Assembly (NCBI GenBank): GCA_023433855.1
Contig: JAEYTV010000170.1
Span: 1 to 7,326, forward strand
Direction: 5' to 3'
Source: Pseudomonadota bacterium
GTDB taxonomy: Bacteria; Pseudomonadota; Alphaproteobacteria; Rhizobiales; Rhizobiaceae
DNA: 7,326 nt
Positions 1-6,650 of the stretch are shown piece by piece. The position numbers were made by a program, and so were the translations under genes. The notes below the pieces were generated by a model. That model saw only the letters and a list, made by a program, of their open reading frames with translations, was not told the DNA's origin and ran no database searches. How positions within the stretch are numbered: the first letter of the stretch is position 1; each line of letters opens with the position of its first letter.

Positions 1-65
1 GGATCAGTCACTATCATGTTCTCGCAGCCGACGAAATGATGGCGGCAACCCGGCAGACGAAACAT

Positions 66-116
66 GCAGGGTGAACACACATCATGCCGACCCGGCCGGG
101 CATGGTTCGACCCTGC
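66..116. terminator. Nested hairpin downstream of hemH, possible terminator
   Basis: The outer arms GCAGGGTGAAC (66-76) and GTTCGACCCTGC (105-116) pair with a one-base bulge. Inside them CATGCC (83-88) pairs with GGCATG (99-104), and the core contains the palindrome CCCGGCCGGG (91-100). The structure begins 9 bases beyond the hemH stop codon on the minus strand. On that strand it is followed only by ATGTTTCGT, a weak U-tract, so intrinsic termination is plausible but not clear. A short open plus-strand frame entering from the left edge stops at 72-74, inside the left arm. If that frame is the tail of a convergent gene, the hairpin would serve both genes. It could also be a small dispersed palindromic repeat. 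Confidence 0.4.
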
Positions 117-124
117 GAACGTCC

Positions 125-1156
125 CTAAACCCATCCTTGCAATTCGCGGCGGACCATCTTCTCGAGCACGCTCATGCCGCCGTGGCTATCGTTGAGGCAG
201 GGGATGTGCACGAACTTCTCGCCACCGTGGTGGTGAAAGATCTCGCCCGCCTCGCCAGCGATCTCCTCAAGCGTTTCCAGACAGTCGGACACAAAGCCGG
301 GATTCATGACGGCGACGCGCTTGATACCCTCGCTCGCGAGCTTTTCCATGGTCTTGTCCGTATAGGGCTGCAGCCATTCCTCCGGCCCGAAACGGGACTG
401 GAAGGTGACCATGAAGTTCTTGTCTGTCAGGCCCAGCGCCTCCTTCAGGAGACGGCCGGTCTTCTGGCAGTGGCAGTGGTAAGGGTCGCCCGCTTTGAAA
501 TAGGACTGAGGGATGCCGTGGAAGGATGCGACGAGCATCTCCGGTTCCCAATCTAGGCTCGCGTAGGTCTGCCTGACGGAATTCGCCAGAGCCTCAATAT
601 AGGTCGGATCGTCGTGGTAGGGTGGGACAGTCCGTACGGCCGGCTGCCAGCGCAACGTCATCAGGTGTTCGAAGGCCTTGTCGTTGACGGTCGCCGTCGT
701 GGAGGCCGAATATTGCGGATACAGAGGGAAGATCAGGATCTTCTCGCAGCCCTGTTCCCTCAGAGCGTCGATGCGTGATGCGATGGTCGGCTTGCCGTAA
801 CGCATGGCCCAGTCAACGACCACGTTCGGCAGGTCGCTCAGCCTCTCGATCATCAACTCGGCCTGGCTTCGGGTGTAGGTGCGCAGATAGCTTTCGTTGC
901 GATCCTTGTTCCAGATCTCTTCATAGGCCTTGCCGACCTTTTGCGGGCGCTTGTTGAGGACAATGCCATAGAGGATCGGGTACCAGTAGAGCCGGGACCA
1001 CTCGATGACGCGCCGGTCCGACAGGAACTCGGCCAAATAGCGGCGCATGGACCAATAGTCGGTGCCGTCCGGTGTCCCTAGATTAACAAGCAGCACGCCG
1101 ACTTTGCCGAACTTCACCCTTGGATGATCGGCCGGCAGGTGAGCAGTTGATGACAT
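125..1156 (-). CDS. hemH: Ferrochelatase HemH
   Basis: This enzyme inserts Fe2+ into protoporphyrin IX to make protoheme, the last step of heme synthesis, at the cytoplasmic face of the inner membrane. The 343-residue product has the normal bacterial length and covers the whole family. It has an N-terminal LLVNLGTP motif (22-29), FPLYPQYSASTT (143-154), SFHGIP (211-216) with the expected metal-binding His213, TFQSRFGPEEW (251-261), and NPGFVSDCLETLEEI (285-299) with the expected catalytic Glu294. A longer frame opens at a GTG at 1198, but no ribosome-binding site precedes it. The ATG at 1156 has a purine-rich GAGAG about 10 bases upstream and starts a family-like N-terminus, so I chose it. 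The protein has five cysteines (137, 228, 230, 292, 320). Some alphaproteobacterial ferrochelatases bind a [2Fe-2S] cluster, but I cannot tell from sequence whether this one does. A terminator at 1222-1253 separates it from the upstream nucleotidase gene, so it probably has its own promoter in about 1160-1220. Confidence 0.97.
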   Translation of the reverse strand: MSSTAHLPADHPRVKFGKVGVLLVNLGTPDGTDYWSMRRYLAEFLSDRRVIEWSRLYWYPILYGIVLNKRPQKVGKAYEEIWNKDRNESYLRTYTRSQAELMIERLSDLPNVVVDWAMRYGKPTIASRIDALREQGCEKILIFPLYPQYSASTTATVNDKAFEHLMTLRWQPAVRTVPPYHDDPTYIEALANSVRQTYASLDWEPEMLVASFHGIPQSYFKAGDPYHCHCQKTGRLLKEALGLTDKNFMVTFQSRFGPEEWLQPYTDKTMEKLASEGIKRVAVMNPGFVSDCLETLEEIAGEAGEIFHHHGGEKFVHIPCLNDSHGGMSVLEKMVRRELQGWV

Positions 1157-1196
1157 GATGCGGAAACTCTCGATTCTGAGCGACGATGCCTGACGC

Positions 1197-1213
1197 ACCG
1201 TTTCGTTAACGGT
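1197..1213. promoter_or_regulatory. Inverted repeat upstream of hemH, candidate operator
   Basis: ACCGTT (1197-1202) and AACGGT (1208-1213) form a perfect 6-bp inverted repeat with a 5-base spacer. It lies 41-57 bases upstream of the hemH ATG, between the nucleotidase terminator and the gene, where a promoter or operator would be expected. No convincing -35/-10 pair was found next to it. A 6-bp repeat can arise by chance, so the regulatory role is inferred from position only. Confidence 0.3.
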
Positions 1214-1221
1214 TACTTAGA

Positions 1222-1253
1222 AAGAAAAACCGGTCCGGAAAACCCCGGACCGG
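1222..1253 (-). terminator. Intrinsic terminator of the nucleotidase gene
   Basis: CCGGTCCGG (1230-1238) and CCGGACCGG (1245-1253) form a perfect 9-bp GC-rich stem with a 6-base loop. Read on the minus strand the stem is followed at once by TTTTTCTTT (1229-1221). This is the textbook arrangement, starting 40 bases past the nucleotidase stop codon. On the plus strand the stem is followed by CAATTTT, which is poorer, so the minus-strand direction is preferred. Confidence 0.88.
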
Positions 1254-1293
1254 CAATTTTGACGAGAGACAAATTGTCCGACTTTACCGTAAC

Positions 1294-3270
1294 TCACCTA
1301 GGCGGCAGTTCGAGTTCCGTACCCACATGGATGAGATCGGGATGGTGAAGCGCGTTGGCCTTGGCGATTTCAGGCCAGCGTTCCCCATCGCCATAGGTGG
1401 CCTCGGCGATCTTCCACAGTGAGTCACCCTTCATGACCGTGTACTTGGTCGGGCCGGATGGAGCAGCTTGGGTCGACTGTGCCGGAGCTTCTCCTGCGGG
1501 TGCCTGAGTTGCTGGAGCCTGAGTTGCCGGGGCCTGGGCTTCAGGCGCAGGCGTTAAGGGAGCTGCCGGTGCCGTGGTTGCCGGTGCCTGCGCCGTGGTC
1601 GCCGGAGCAGCCGGCGTCGATGCTGCCGCCGCTTCCTTTGCCGGAGGCGTATAGTCTGCCGGCGTCAGGTCGGTGATGCGGCCGTCCGTGTAAGGCTTGT
1701 AGGGGTTATTCGCCGTCAGGTAGTCGGCCACGGCATTTTCGAGGTTCGGGCCGAAGTCATAGGCGTTCTGCGCGCTGGTGGCAAAAACCTTGTAGCCGTC
1801 CCCGCCGCCCCGGACATAGTTGTTGGTCACGACGCCGTAGGTCTTGTTGGGATCGATCGGAACGAAATTCTCGCCGTCCTTCACCTGCACGTCGCTGACC
1901 CGGCTGCCCACCGGCTTGGTACGATCGAAGGAGTACTTGAGGCCGGCGACCTGCGCGAAACGGCCAGCACCATCGTCCACCTGGCTCACGCCATTCTCAA
2001 GTGCGGCTACAATGTCGCTTCCCTTGAGCTGGAAAGTGGCGATGGTGTTCTGGAACGGCAACACAGTCAGCACTTCGCCCATGGTCACTTCGCCCGCGTC
2101 GATCGAGGCGCGAAGACCGCCGCCGTTCTGGATCGCGATGGTGATGCCCTGGTCCTTGACGCGGTCGAGCTGCGCATCAGCAAGCAGGTTGCCCATCGAG
2201 CATTCTTTCGCGCGGCAGTTCTTGCGGTCGCCATCAATGGCGGCCTCCGCCGATCCAACGACCTTCTTTTTCAACTCTTCGAGCGGCGCCTTGAGCTCGT
2301 TGATGCGCGCAGCCATGGCCTCGTCTGGCTTGAAGCTCGAATCGATGAGGATGGGCTCGCCGGTCGCTTCCTTGACGACGCCATTGTCATCGAAGACGAC
2401 CTTCAGGTCACCCAGATAACGCGAATACTGGGAGGCCTGCACGACCGGCACCCTGACGCCACCGTTCTCCACCCAGGTCGGGTATGGGCCTTCGGCACCC
2501 TCGGCCTTGTTGGAGAGAAGCGTGTGGGTGTGGCCGCCGACCACCACGTCGACATCCGGGATCTTGGCGATCGCCGACAGGTCACGCGGGTAGCCCACGT
2601 GGGTAAGCGCGATGATCTTGTTGACGCCCTGCGCCTTCACGGCCTGCACCGCTTCGGTGATCTTTGCGACGTCGTCGGCAATGGTGATGTTCGGGCCCGG
2701 GCTTGCGATTTCCGGCGTTTCATTGGTCACCGCACCGACGATGCCGACCTTTTCGCCACCGACATCCAGGATGACTAAGGGCTTGATCCGGTCGCCAATC
2801 TTGGCCGCGGCGCTTGGCACGACATTGGCTGTCACGACGGGGAACTGGACCTTGTCCAGGAAGGTGGCGAGAACGTCGTCACTGTCGTCGAATTCATGGT
2901 TGCCGACCGTCATGGCGTCGAACTTCATGGCGTTCAACACTTCCGCCTCGGTTGCGCCCTTGTAGGTCGTGTAGAAAAGCGAGCCCTGGAAGTTGTCGCC
3001 GCCGTTGAGGAGGATGACATTCCTGTTCTCAGCCTTGCGGGCATCGCGTGTCTGGTTAATCGCAGTCAGAAGACGCGCCGCGCCACCGAAGCATTCGTTC
3101 TTGCCTTCCTCTTCGGCCGAGCAGGTAGAATCGGTCTTGTTGATCGGCTCGATGCGCGAATGGAAATCGTTGATGTGCAGGATATCGAGTTCAAAATCGG
3201 CGAATGCGACGCCGGTCGACAGGGCCAAAACCGAAGTGGTCAGCAGCCCCAATACCAGTCTCTTCATCAT
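1294..3270 (-). CDS. Periplasmic 5'-nucleotidase/metallophosphatase with LysM domain
   Basis: This is a secreted UshA-like enzyme of 658 residues, expected to hydrolyse nucleotides (and possibly UDP-sugars or cyclic nucleotides) to nucleosides and phosphate in the periplasm. Residues 1-24 are a signal peptide with probable cleavage at AFA|DF. The metallophosphatase domain (about 26-260) shows the two-metal motifs DFH (35-37), GDNFQG (91-96), GNHEFD (123-128), THVG (223-226) and GGHTHT (245-250). The 5'-nucleotidase C-terminal domain (about 330-500) holds NGGGLR (382-387) and the substrate-loop-like YVRGGGDGY (485-493). An Ala/Pro/Thr-rich linker (about 537-608) leads to a LysM domain (609-656, from YTVMKGDSLWKIA to LELPP), which should bind peptidoglycan. 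The start is the first of two adjacent ATGs, with AGGAGAG at a suitable distance (about 3280-3286). A strong terminator follows the gene, and a hairpin after omp10 precedes it, so it is probably monocistronic. The exact substrate cannot be read from sequence. Confidence 0.95.
   Translation of the reverse strand: MMKRLVLGLLTTSVLALSTGVAFADFELDILHINDFHSRIEPINKTDSTCSAEEEGKNECFGGAARLLTAINQTRDARKAENRNVILLNGGDNFQGSLFYTTYKGATEAEVLNAMKFDAMTVGNHEFDDSDDVLATFLDKVQFPVVTANVVPSAAAKIGDRIKPLVILDVGGEKVGIVGAVTNETPEIASPGPNITIADDVAKITEAVQAVKAQGVNKIIALTHVGYPRDLSAIAKIPDVDVVVGGHTHTLLSNKAEGAEGPYPTWVENGGVRVPVVQASQYSRYLGDLKVVFDDNGVVKEATGEPILIDSSFKPDEAMAARINELKAPLEELKKKVVGSAEAAIDGDRKNCRAKECSMGNLLADAQLDRVKDQGITIAIQNGGGLRASIDAGEVTMGEVLTVLPFQNTIATFQLKGSDIVAALENGVSQVDDGAGRFAQVAGLKYSFDRTKPVGSRVSDVQVKDGENFVPIDPNKTYGVVTNNYVRGGGDGYKVFATSAQNAYDFGPNLENAVADYLTANNPYKPYTDGRITDLTPADYTPPAKEAAAASTPAAPATTAQAPATTAPAAPLTPAPEAQAPATQAPATQAPAGEAPAQSTQAAPSGPTKYTVMKGDSLWKIAEATYGDGERWPEIAKANALHHPDLIHVGTELELPPR
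1447..1662 (-). repeat. Low-complexity Ala/Pro/Thr linker with 15-bp tandem repeats
   Basis: This in-frame stretch of the nucleotidase gene encodes a roughly 70-residue linker dominated by Ala, Pro, Thr and Gln. It includes near-exact 15-bp units at 1502-1516 and 1517-1531 (GCCTGAGTTGCTGGA and GCCTGAGTTGCCGGG), each encoding the pentapeptide APATQ or a circular permutation of it, with a degenerate third unit from 1532. A second related block (about 1565-1610) encodes APATTA-type repeats. Unit length is a multiple of three, so gain or loss of units keeps the reading frame. The linker probably forms an extended spacer between the catalytic domains and the LysM domain. Confidence 0.75.
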
Positions 3271-3431
3271 CTGGTCTCTCTCCTGATTTGGCGACCGGCA
3301 GCCGGCCGTCTTTCCGACTGCTTTAGAGTCCCACCGTGACAGCCGTTGCTGCGCATGTTTTCACCAAGAGAGAGCGGTTTCAAGTGGACGGGCGTGGATT
3401 CCGTCGGACGCCATCAAAGCCAGGAAACGAA

Positions 3432-3451
3432 GACCCCGCTTGCGCGGGGTC
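3432..3451 (-). terminator. Hairpin terminator downstream of omp10
   Basis: GACCCCGC (3432-3439) and GCGGGGTC (3444-3451) form a perfect 8-bp GC-rich stem with a 4-base loop, 31 bases past the omp10 stop codon. On the minus strand it is followed by TTCGTTTCC, a moderate U-rich tail. It separates omp10 from the nucleotidase gene, implying that the latter has its own promoter in about 3290-3430. A CTTGAA there (3384-3379) resembles a rhizobial -35, but no good -10 follows it. Confidence 0.7.
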
Positions 3452-3482
3452 CATTGTGGCTGCGTCCGATTCTTCAGAGCTC

Positions 3483-3845
3483 TTATCCCCGCCGGGTGAG
3501 CGAGAACTGTGCGCCGCTGTCCTGGGTGCAGTTGAGCTGGCTTTGCGAAACAAGCGCGCAATTGACGCGGGACTGGGTTTTCCTCACCAGCGAGGTCATG
3601 TTGATCTCCACGAGTGTCGGCGACAGGCTGACATAGGTTCCCGACGCCAGCAGCGCGTTGCTGTCACTTGCTCTCGTATTGAAAGTTCCCCCCTGGAAGG
3701 TGGAGACGATGCCATTCGGATCCACCCAGCTTCCTTCCACGCCCTGCGGACGGGGAGGGGCGGAAACGCGTGTTGGAGGAGGTGAGGAGACACAGGCGGT
3801 CAAGCTTAGGGCGGTCATGAGCACCAGGCTCGCTTTGAATTTCAT
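3483..3845 (-). CDS. omp10: Omp10-family outer membrane lipoprotein
   Basis: This 120-residue lipoprotein resembles Brucella Omp10, a small outer-membrane lipoprotein whose C-terminal part is related to the AprI/Inh protease-inhibitor fold. It has a charged start, a hydrophobic segment and a lipobox LTAC with the acylated Cys at residue 18 (mature protein from there). A short Pro/Ser-rich tether (19-34) follows. The conserved domain (about 35-118) contains [10 protein letters not shown] (37-46), [10 protein letters not shown] (74-83), and [12 protein letters not shown] with Cys96 and Cys106, which could form a disulfide. I recognise the [22 protein letters not shown] and FSLTRR segments as matching Brucella Omp10 from memory. 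A longer frame to 3890 is possible, but the ATG at 3845 has GGGAGA at good spacing and starts the signal peptide directly. In Brucella omp10 lies beside hemH; here the nucleotidase gene sits between them. Its molecular role is not established by sequence. Confidence 0.9.
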   Translation of the reverse strand: MKFKASLVLMTALSLTACVSSPPPTRVSAPPRPQGVEGSWVDPNGIVSTFQGGTFNTRASDSNALLASGTYVSLSPTLVEINMTSLVRKTQSRVNCALVSQSQLNCTQDSGAQFSLTRRG

Positions 3846-3884
3846 GATCTGTCTCCCGCAATCTGTCCGTCCGGCATCATCCAT

Positions 3885-3901
3885 GAACACGATCCGTGTT
3901 C
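3885..3901. promoter_or_regulatory. 17-bp palindrome in the omp10 leader, candidate operator
   Basis: GAACACG (3885-3891) and CGTGTTC (3895-3901) form a perfect 7-bp inverted repeat with a 3-base centre, about 40-56 bases upstream of the omp10 ATG. This geometry suits a dimeric DNA-binding regulator. A CTATAAC element on the minus strand (3929-3923) lies just upstream and could be the -10, which would put the palindrome around or just after the transcription start; no good -35 accompanies it. The repeat could instead fold as a small hairpin in the mRNA leader. Confidence 0.4.
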
Positions 3902-3956
3902 CAAGTGTGGCATGCCGTTGATGTTATAGCGTCCGGCCAAGTGGTTTCCACGGCAA

Positions 3957-3980
3957 AACACCTGCCAGACGGCAGGTGTT
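3957..3980 (-). terminator. Hairpin terminator downstream of hss
   Basis: AACACCTGCC (3957-3966 on the plus strand reads AACACCTGCC) and GGCAGGTGTT (3971-3980) form a perfect 10-bp stem with the tetraloop AGAC, 28 bases past the hss stop codon. On the minus strand the stem runs into a short TTTT and then GCCG, so the U-tract is short and partly inside the stem. The position between two same-strand genes supports a terminator role. Confidence 0.68.
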
Positions 3981-4007
3981 CTGAAAATGCACAGAAAAGT
4001 GCCGAGC

Positions 4008-5453
4008 CTAGCGGACGAGGACGTTCCGGAACTGCCAGGGATCCTTCTCGTCGATGTCTTCCGGAAAGAGCCCGGGACGGCCGTCGAGCGGCGTCCAGTC
4101 GGTATAATGTCCCTCCAACGGGCCAAGATACGGCAACTGGACTTCGAGGCAACGGCGGTAATCCACCTCATCGGCCTCAACGATCCCCGCCTTCGGGTTT
4201 TCCAGTGCCCAGACCATGCCGGCAAGTACGGCGGACGTCACCTGCATCCCGGTAGCATTCTGATAGGGGGCGATGCGCCGGGTCTCTTCGAGCGACAGGC
4301 GGGAACCGTACCAGTAGGCGTTCTTGTCATGGCCGTAGAGCAGCACACCGAGTTCATCCAGTCCGTCGACGAGTTCATCCTCGTCCAGCACGTGCTGGAC
4401 CGGCTGGGCCTTGCCGCCGTTGCCGAACATCTCGTGAAGCGAAAGCACGGCGTCGTTGCAGGGATGATAGGCATAATGGCAAGTCGGTCGGTAGACCGCC
4501 TCGCCGTCCTTGTCGCGGACCGTGTAGTAATCGGCAATCGAGATCGACTCGTTGTGGGTGACGAGGAAACCGTATTGCGGGCCGGGGGTCGGGCACCAGG
4601 TGCGGACGCGGGTATTGGCGCCGGGCTGCTCCAGATAGATGGCCGCCTGACAGCCCTTCTTGTGCTTCTTGGCGTTCTTGGGCATCCACTTTTCGTGCGT
4701 GCCCCAGCCCAGTTCGGCGGGCTGGAGGCCTTCGGCCACGAAACCTTCGACCGACCAGGTATTCCAGAAGACGTTAAGCGGCTTCGGGTTTTTGGCTCGC
4801 TGGGTATCCCGTTCAGCGATGTGGACGCCCTTAACACCGACCTTCCGCATGAGCTTCGCCCACCCCTCCCGGTCGTCGGCGGCGGGCTCCTCGAACTTGA
4901 TGCCGACATCCTGGGCGAGGTTGACCAGTGCCTGTTTCACGAACCAGGAGACCATTCCCGGGTTCGCCCCGCATGTGGAAACTGCGGTGGTTCCTCCCGG
5001 GTTCTTCGCCTTTTCCCGGCGCTCGGTTTCGCGAAGCGCATAGTTGGTGCGTTCCGCGTTCGAGACAGAAGTGTCGAAATAGAAGCCGAGCCACGGCTCC
5101 ACGACGGTATCGATATAGAGAACGTCCAGCTTGCGGCAGAACTTCATGAGATCCAGCGAACCGGTATCGACGGACAGGTTGACGCAGAACCCTTGCCCGT
5201 CGCCCGCAGTCAGCAGCGGCTTCAGCAGGTCCTTGTAGTTGTCGCGGGTGACATGTTCCTTGATGTGGCGGACGCCATGCTTGGCGAGGATGCCAGTTTC
5301 ATCGTCACGCGGATCGATCACGACCATCCGGTTCTTGTCGAACTTGAAATGTCTTTCGATCAGCGGCAGCGTGCCGCGACCGATCGAACCGAAACCGATC
5401 ATCACGATCGGTCCGGTGATTTCGCCATGCACCGGATAGCTGTCTTCTGCCAT
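4008..5453 (-). CDS. hss: Homospermidine synthase
   Basis: This NAD-dependent cytoplasmic enzyme makes the polyamine sym-homospermidine from two putrescines (or from putrescine and spermidine), releasing ammonia or diaminopropane. The 481-residue product has the usual length of bacterial homospermidine synthases and a saccharopine-dehydrogenase-like fold. The Rossmann motif GFGSIGRG spans 20-27. Other family-like segments are DTVVEPW (115-121), STCGANPGMVSWF (159-171), NVFWNTWSVEGF (227-238), THNES (299-303), CHYAYHPCNDAVLS (325-338) and GSRLSLEETRRIAPY (383-397). Glu119, Asn164, Trp233 and His300 are candidates for the polyamine and NAD pocket by comparison with the known enzyme. The frame extends to an ATG at 5513, but the ATG at 5453 has a near-perfect AAGGAGAA about 8 bases upstream and the family N-terminus, so it is chosen. 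A CTATAT matching the rhizobial -10 lies at 5517-5512 on the minus strand, without a clear -35. No decarboxylase or other polyamine gene adjoins it here. Homospermidine is a major polyamine of rhizobia, linked to growth and stress tolerance. Confidence 0.97.
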   Translation of the reverse strand: MAEDSYPVHGEITGPIVMIGFGSIGRGTLPLIERHFKFDKNRMVVIDPRDDETGILAKHGVRHIKEHVTRDNYKDLLKPLLTAGDGQGFCVNLSVDTGSLDLMKFCRKLDVLYIDTVVEPWLGFYFDTSVSNAERTNYALRETERREKAKNPGGTTAVSTCGANPGMVSWFVKQALVNLAQDVGIKFEEPAADDREGWAKLMRKVGVKGVHIAERDTQRAKNPKPLNVFWNTWSVEGFVAEGLQPAELGWGTHEKWMPKNAKKHKKGCQAAIYLEQPGANTRVRTWCPTPGPQYGFLVTHNESISIADYYTVRDKDGEAVYRPTCHYAYHPCNDAVLSLHEMFGNGGKAQPVQHVLDEDELVDGLDELGVLLYGHDKNAYWYGSRLSLEETRRIAPYQNATGMQVTSAVLAGMVWALENPKAGIVEADEVDYRRCLEVQLPYLGPLEGHYTDWTPLDGRPGLFPEDIDEKDPWQFRNVLVR

Positions 5454-5563
5454 ATGTCGTTCTCCTTTGGATCCCCGATCCCGCTGCCACTGCTCGCCTG
5501 GATTGCCTTGCATATAGATGCCCCAAGCATAAGTCGCGGCGCTCTAGATCATAAAACGCCGTC

Positions 5564-5588
5564 ACAATAAAGGCGTGCTCAACGCGCC
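5564..5588 (-). terminator. Weak possible terminator after the DUF3445 gene
   Basis: On the minus strand GGCG and CGCC bracket an imperfect hairpin (5588-5572, one C/A mismatch in the stem), followed by TTTATTGT (5571-5564). It begins 18 bases past the DUF3445 stop codon. The stem is short and imperfect, so this is a weak candidate. If it works, hss is transcribed from its own promoter in the remaining roughly 110 bases. Confidence 0.33.
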
Positions 5589-5606
5589 GTTCCAAAGAGG
5601 CAGGGC

Positions 5607-6580
5607 TTATTCGCCACGCCCCTGATTGGCCGCCGAGTTGCGGAGCAAGGCAACAAGATCAGCACGCCTTGCCTGCAGGCCTTTGTAGCCAATCTGCAGC
5701 GGCGTCATGGCCTCGAGTTGTTGGGCGAGCGCTGCGGAAAGCCTGGCGGCATCGGGCTGCGAAAGGATGGCTTTCAGTGGGTCGAGATAGATGCGGATGG
5801 TGAACAGGATATCGCCAGAGCCTGGCATCTTGCGAAGCGTCTGACGTTCGACACGCATGTGGGGTTCCTGCGACATGCCGGCGGTGCTTCCGCGACGGCC
5901 TTCGAACCCGGGCGGTACAGTCGATAGCCTTGATCGATCGACCAGTTCCAGCGCACGACGAAGCGGCTGTGCGAGAGATTGTCGAACATGCGGCTGATCA
6001 GGCCGGCATTCCGGCTCCCTGCGGCGAAATCCGGCACGGGGGCGTGGATCTCGTCCATCGTCCTGCCGAATTTCTCTGCCAGCGACCATGAGGAGGGAAA
6101 GGCGAGAAAAGCCGCCACAAGCCGCCAACCGTCTTCTCCCCTGCGCATCAGGACGAGATCGTCCTGGACCATCAGGCCAGCCCGAAACAGCGGGGGCTGC
6201 AAATGACCCGACAGGTCGACACGCTCGCCTGCCATCGCCATCGCGGTATCGGTGCGGGAGTAGATCGCCGGGTAACGGGAATGAAGATAGTCCGCGAGTG
6301 TTTCAAGGACTTCCCGCTGAGCGTCTTCTGTGTTCGGTTCGGCCCGGAACACCTGGTCGCCATGGATAGCGAACAGTCTCCTTTTTTCCGAAAGATGGAA
6401 GGCAAGATCATCATCAGGCTCGATCCAACGTGCGGGATCGAGTTGCTGAAGGCCAATCGTGAAGGGCGTCGATGACCCGTCATAGGGCGTGTATGCCAGT
6501 GTCCTGTGTTCATGCCGATCCGGATGTGCCTTTATGAGGAGCGGTTTAAGACAATTTAACGGCTTTGTAAAAATCCTCAT
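5607..6580 (-). pseudogene. Frameshifted DUF3445 / heme-dependent oxidative N-demethylase-family gene
   Basis: The two halves of one DUF3445 protein lie in different frames. The upstream half has TPYDGS (31-36), VQDDLVLMRR (138-147), FPSSWSLAEKFGR (161-173), IHAPVPDF (178-185) and NWSI (212-215), and continues to about residue 227 (GSK). The family's next block, RVERQTLRK then SGDILFTIRIYLDPL, is in the frame offset by one and runs to the stop at 5607. The switch falls between about 5900 and 5873. One base missing there relative to an intact gene (or two added) explains it, and the restored product would be about 324 residues, normal for the family. Left uncorrected, the upstream frame ends at 5774 after unrelated residues. 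Characterised relatives are heme proteins that oxidatively demethylate secondary amines such as dimethylamine; the substrate here is unknown. The start is uncertain: the ATG at 6580 has AGAGG only 3 bases away and gives about 30 residues before TPYDGS. A real pseudogene and a sequencing error are both possible. Confidence 0.85.
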
Positions 6581-6586
6581 CCACCT

Positions 6587-6614
6587 CTTGGAACGACGCC
6601 CGGCTGCGCTAAAA
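6587..6614 (+). promoter_or_regulatory. Possible promoter of the small membrane-protein gene
   Basis: CTTGGA (6587-6592) and CTAAAA (6609-6614) each match four of six bases of the rhizobial housekeeping consensus (CTTGAC and CTATAT), with a 16-base spacer. Transcription would start near 6621, about 30 bases before the ATG at 6651. The element sits in the divergent gap between this gene and the DUF3445 gene. The match is weak and unsupported by anything other than position. Confidence 0.28.
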
Positions 6615-6650
6615 CTCACCTTGCAATGCAACATTCAGAGGCTGGACGGG

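Noticed and set aside
71..556. Plus-strand open frame of 161 codons over the 3' end of hemH
   Set aside because: It lies antisense to conserved ferrochelatase motifs, has no recognisable domain, and is explained by G+C-rich codon bias.
1157..1198. Longer hemH start at a GTG (1198)
   Set aside because: It has no ribosome-binding site and adds 14 residues not typical of the family; the ATG at 1156 is better.
1210..1228. Irr/ICE-like iron-response half-site (TTAGAA) upstream of hemH
   Set aside because: Only one half of the dyad is present and there is no matching second half, so it is too short to claim.
1844..2419. Plus-strand open frame of 191 codons inside the nucleotidase gene
   Set aside because: It is antisense to the conserved 5'-nucleotidase C-terminal domain, is Ser/Thr/Pro-rich without motifs, and is a shadow frame.
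5454..5513. Longer hss start at ATG 5513
   Set aside because: The strong AAGGAGAA lies just before the ATG at 5453, inside the would-be extension, and the added 20 residues are not family-like.
3987..5570. Plus-strand open frame of 527 codons opposite hss
   Set aside because: It mirrors hss, whose codon bias keeps the antisense strand open. It has no family motif, its composition is typical of a shadow frame, and the minus-strand protein is unambiguous.
6489..6650. Upstream extension of the small membrane-protein frame
   Set aside because: It overlaps the 5' end of the divergent DUF3445 gene, its start lacks a good ribosome-binding site, and the internal ATG at 6651 has one.
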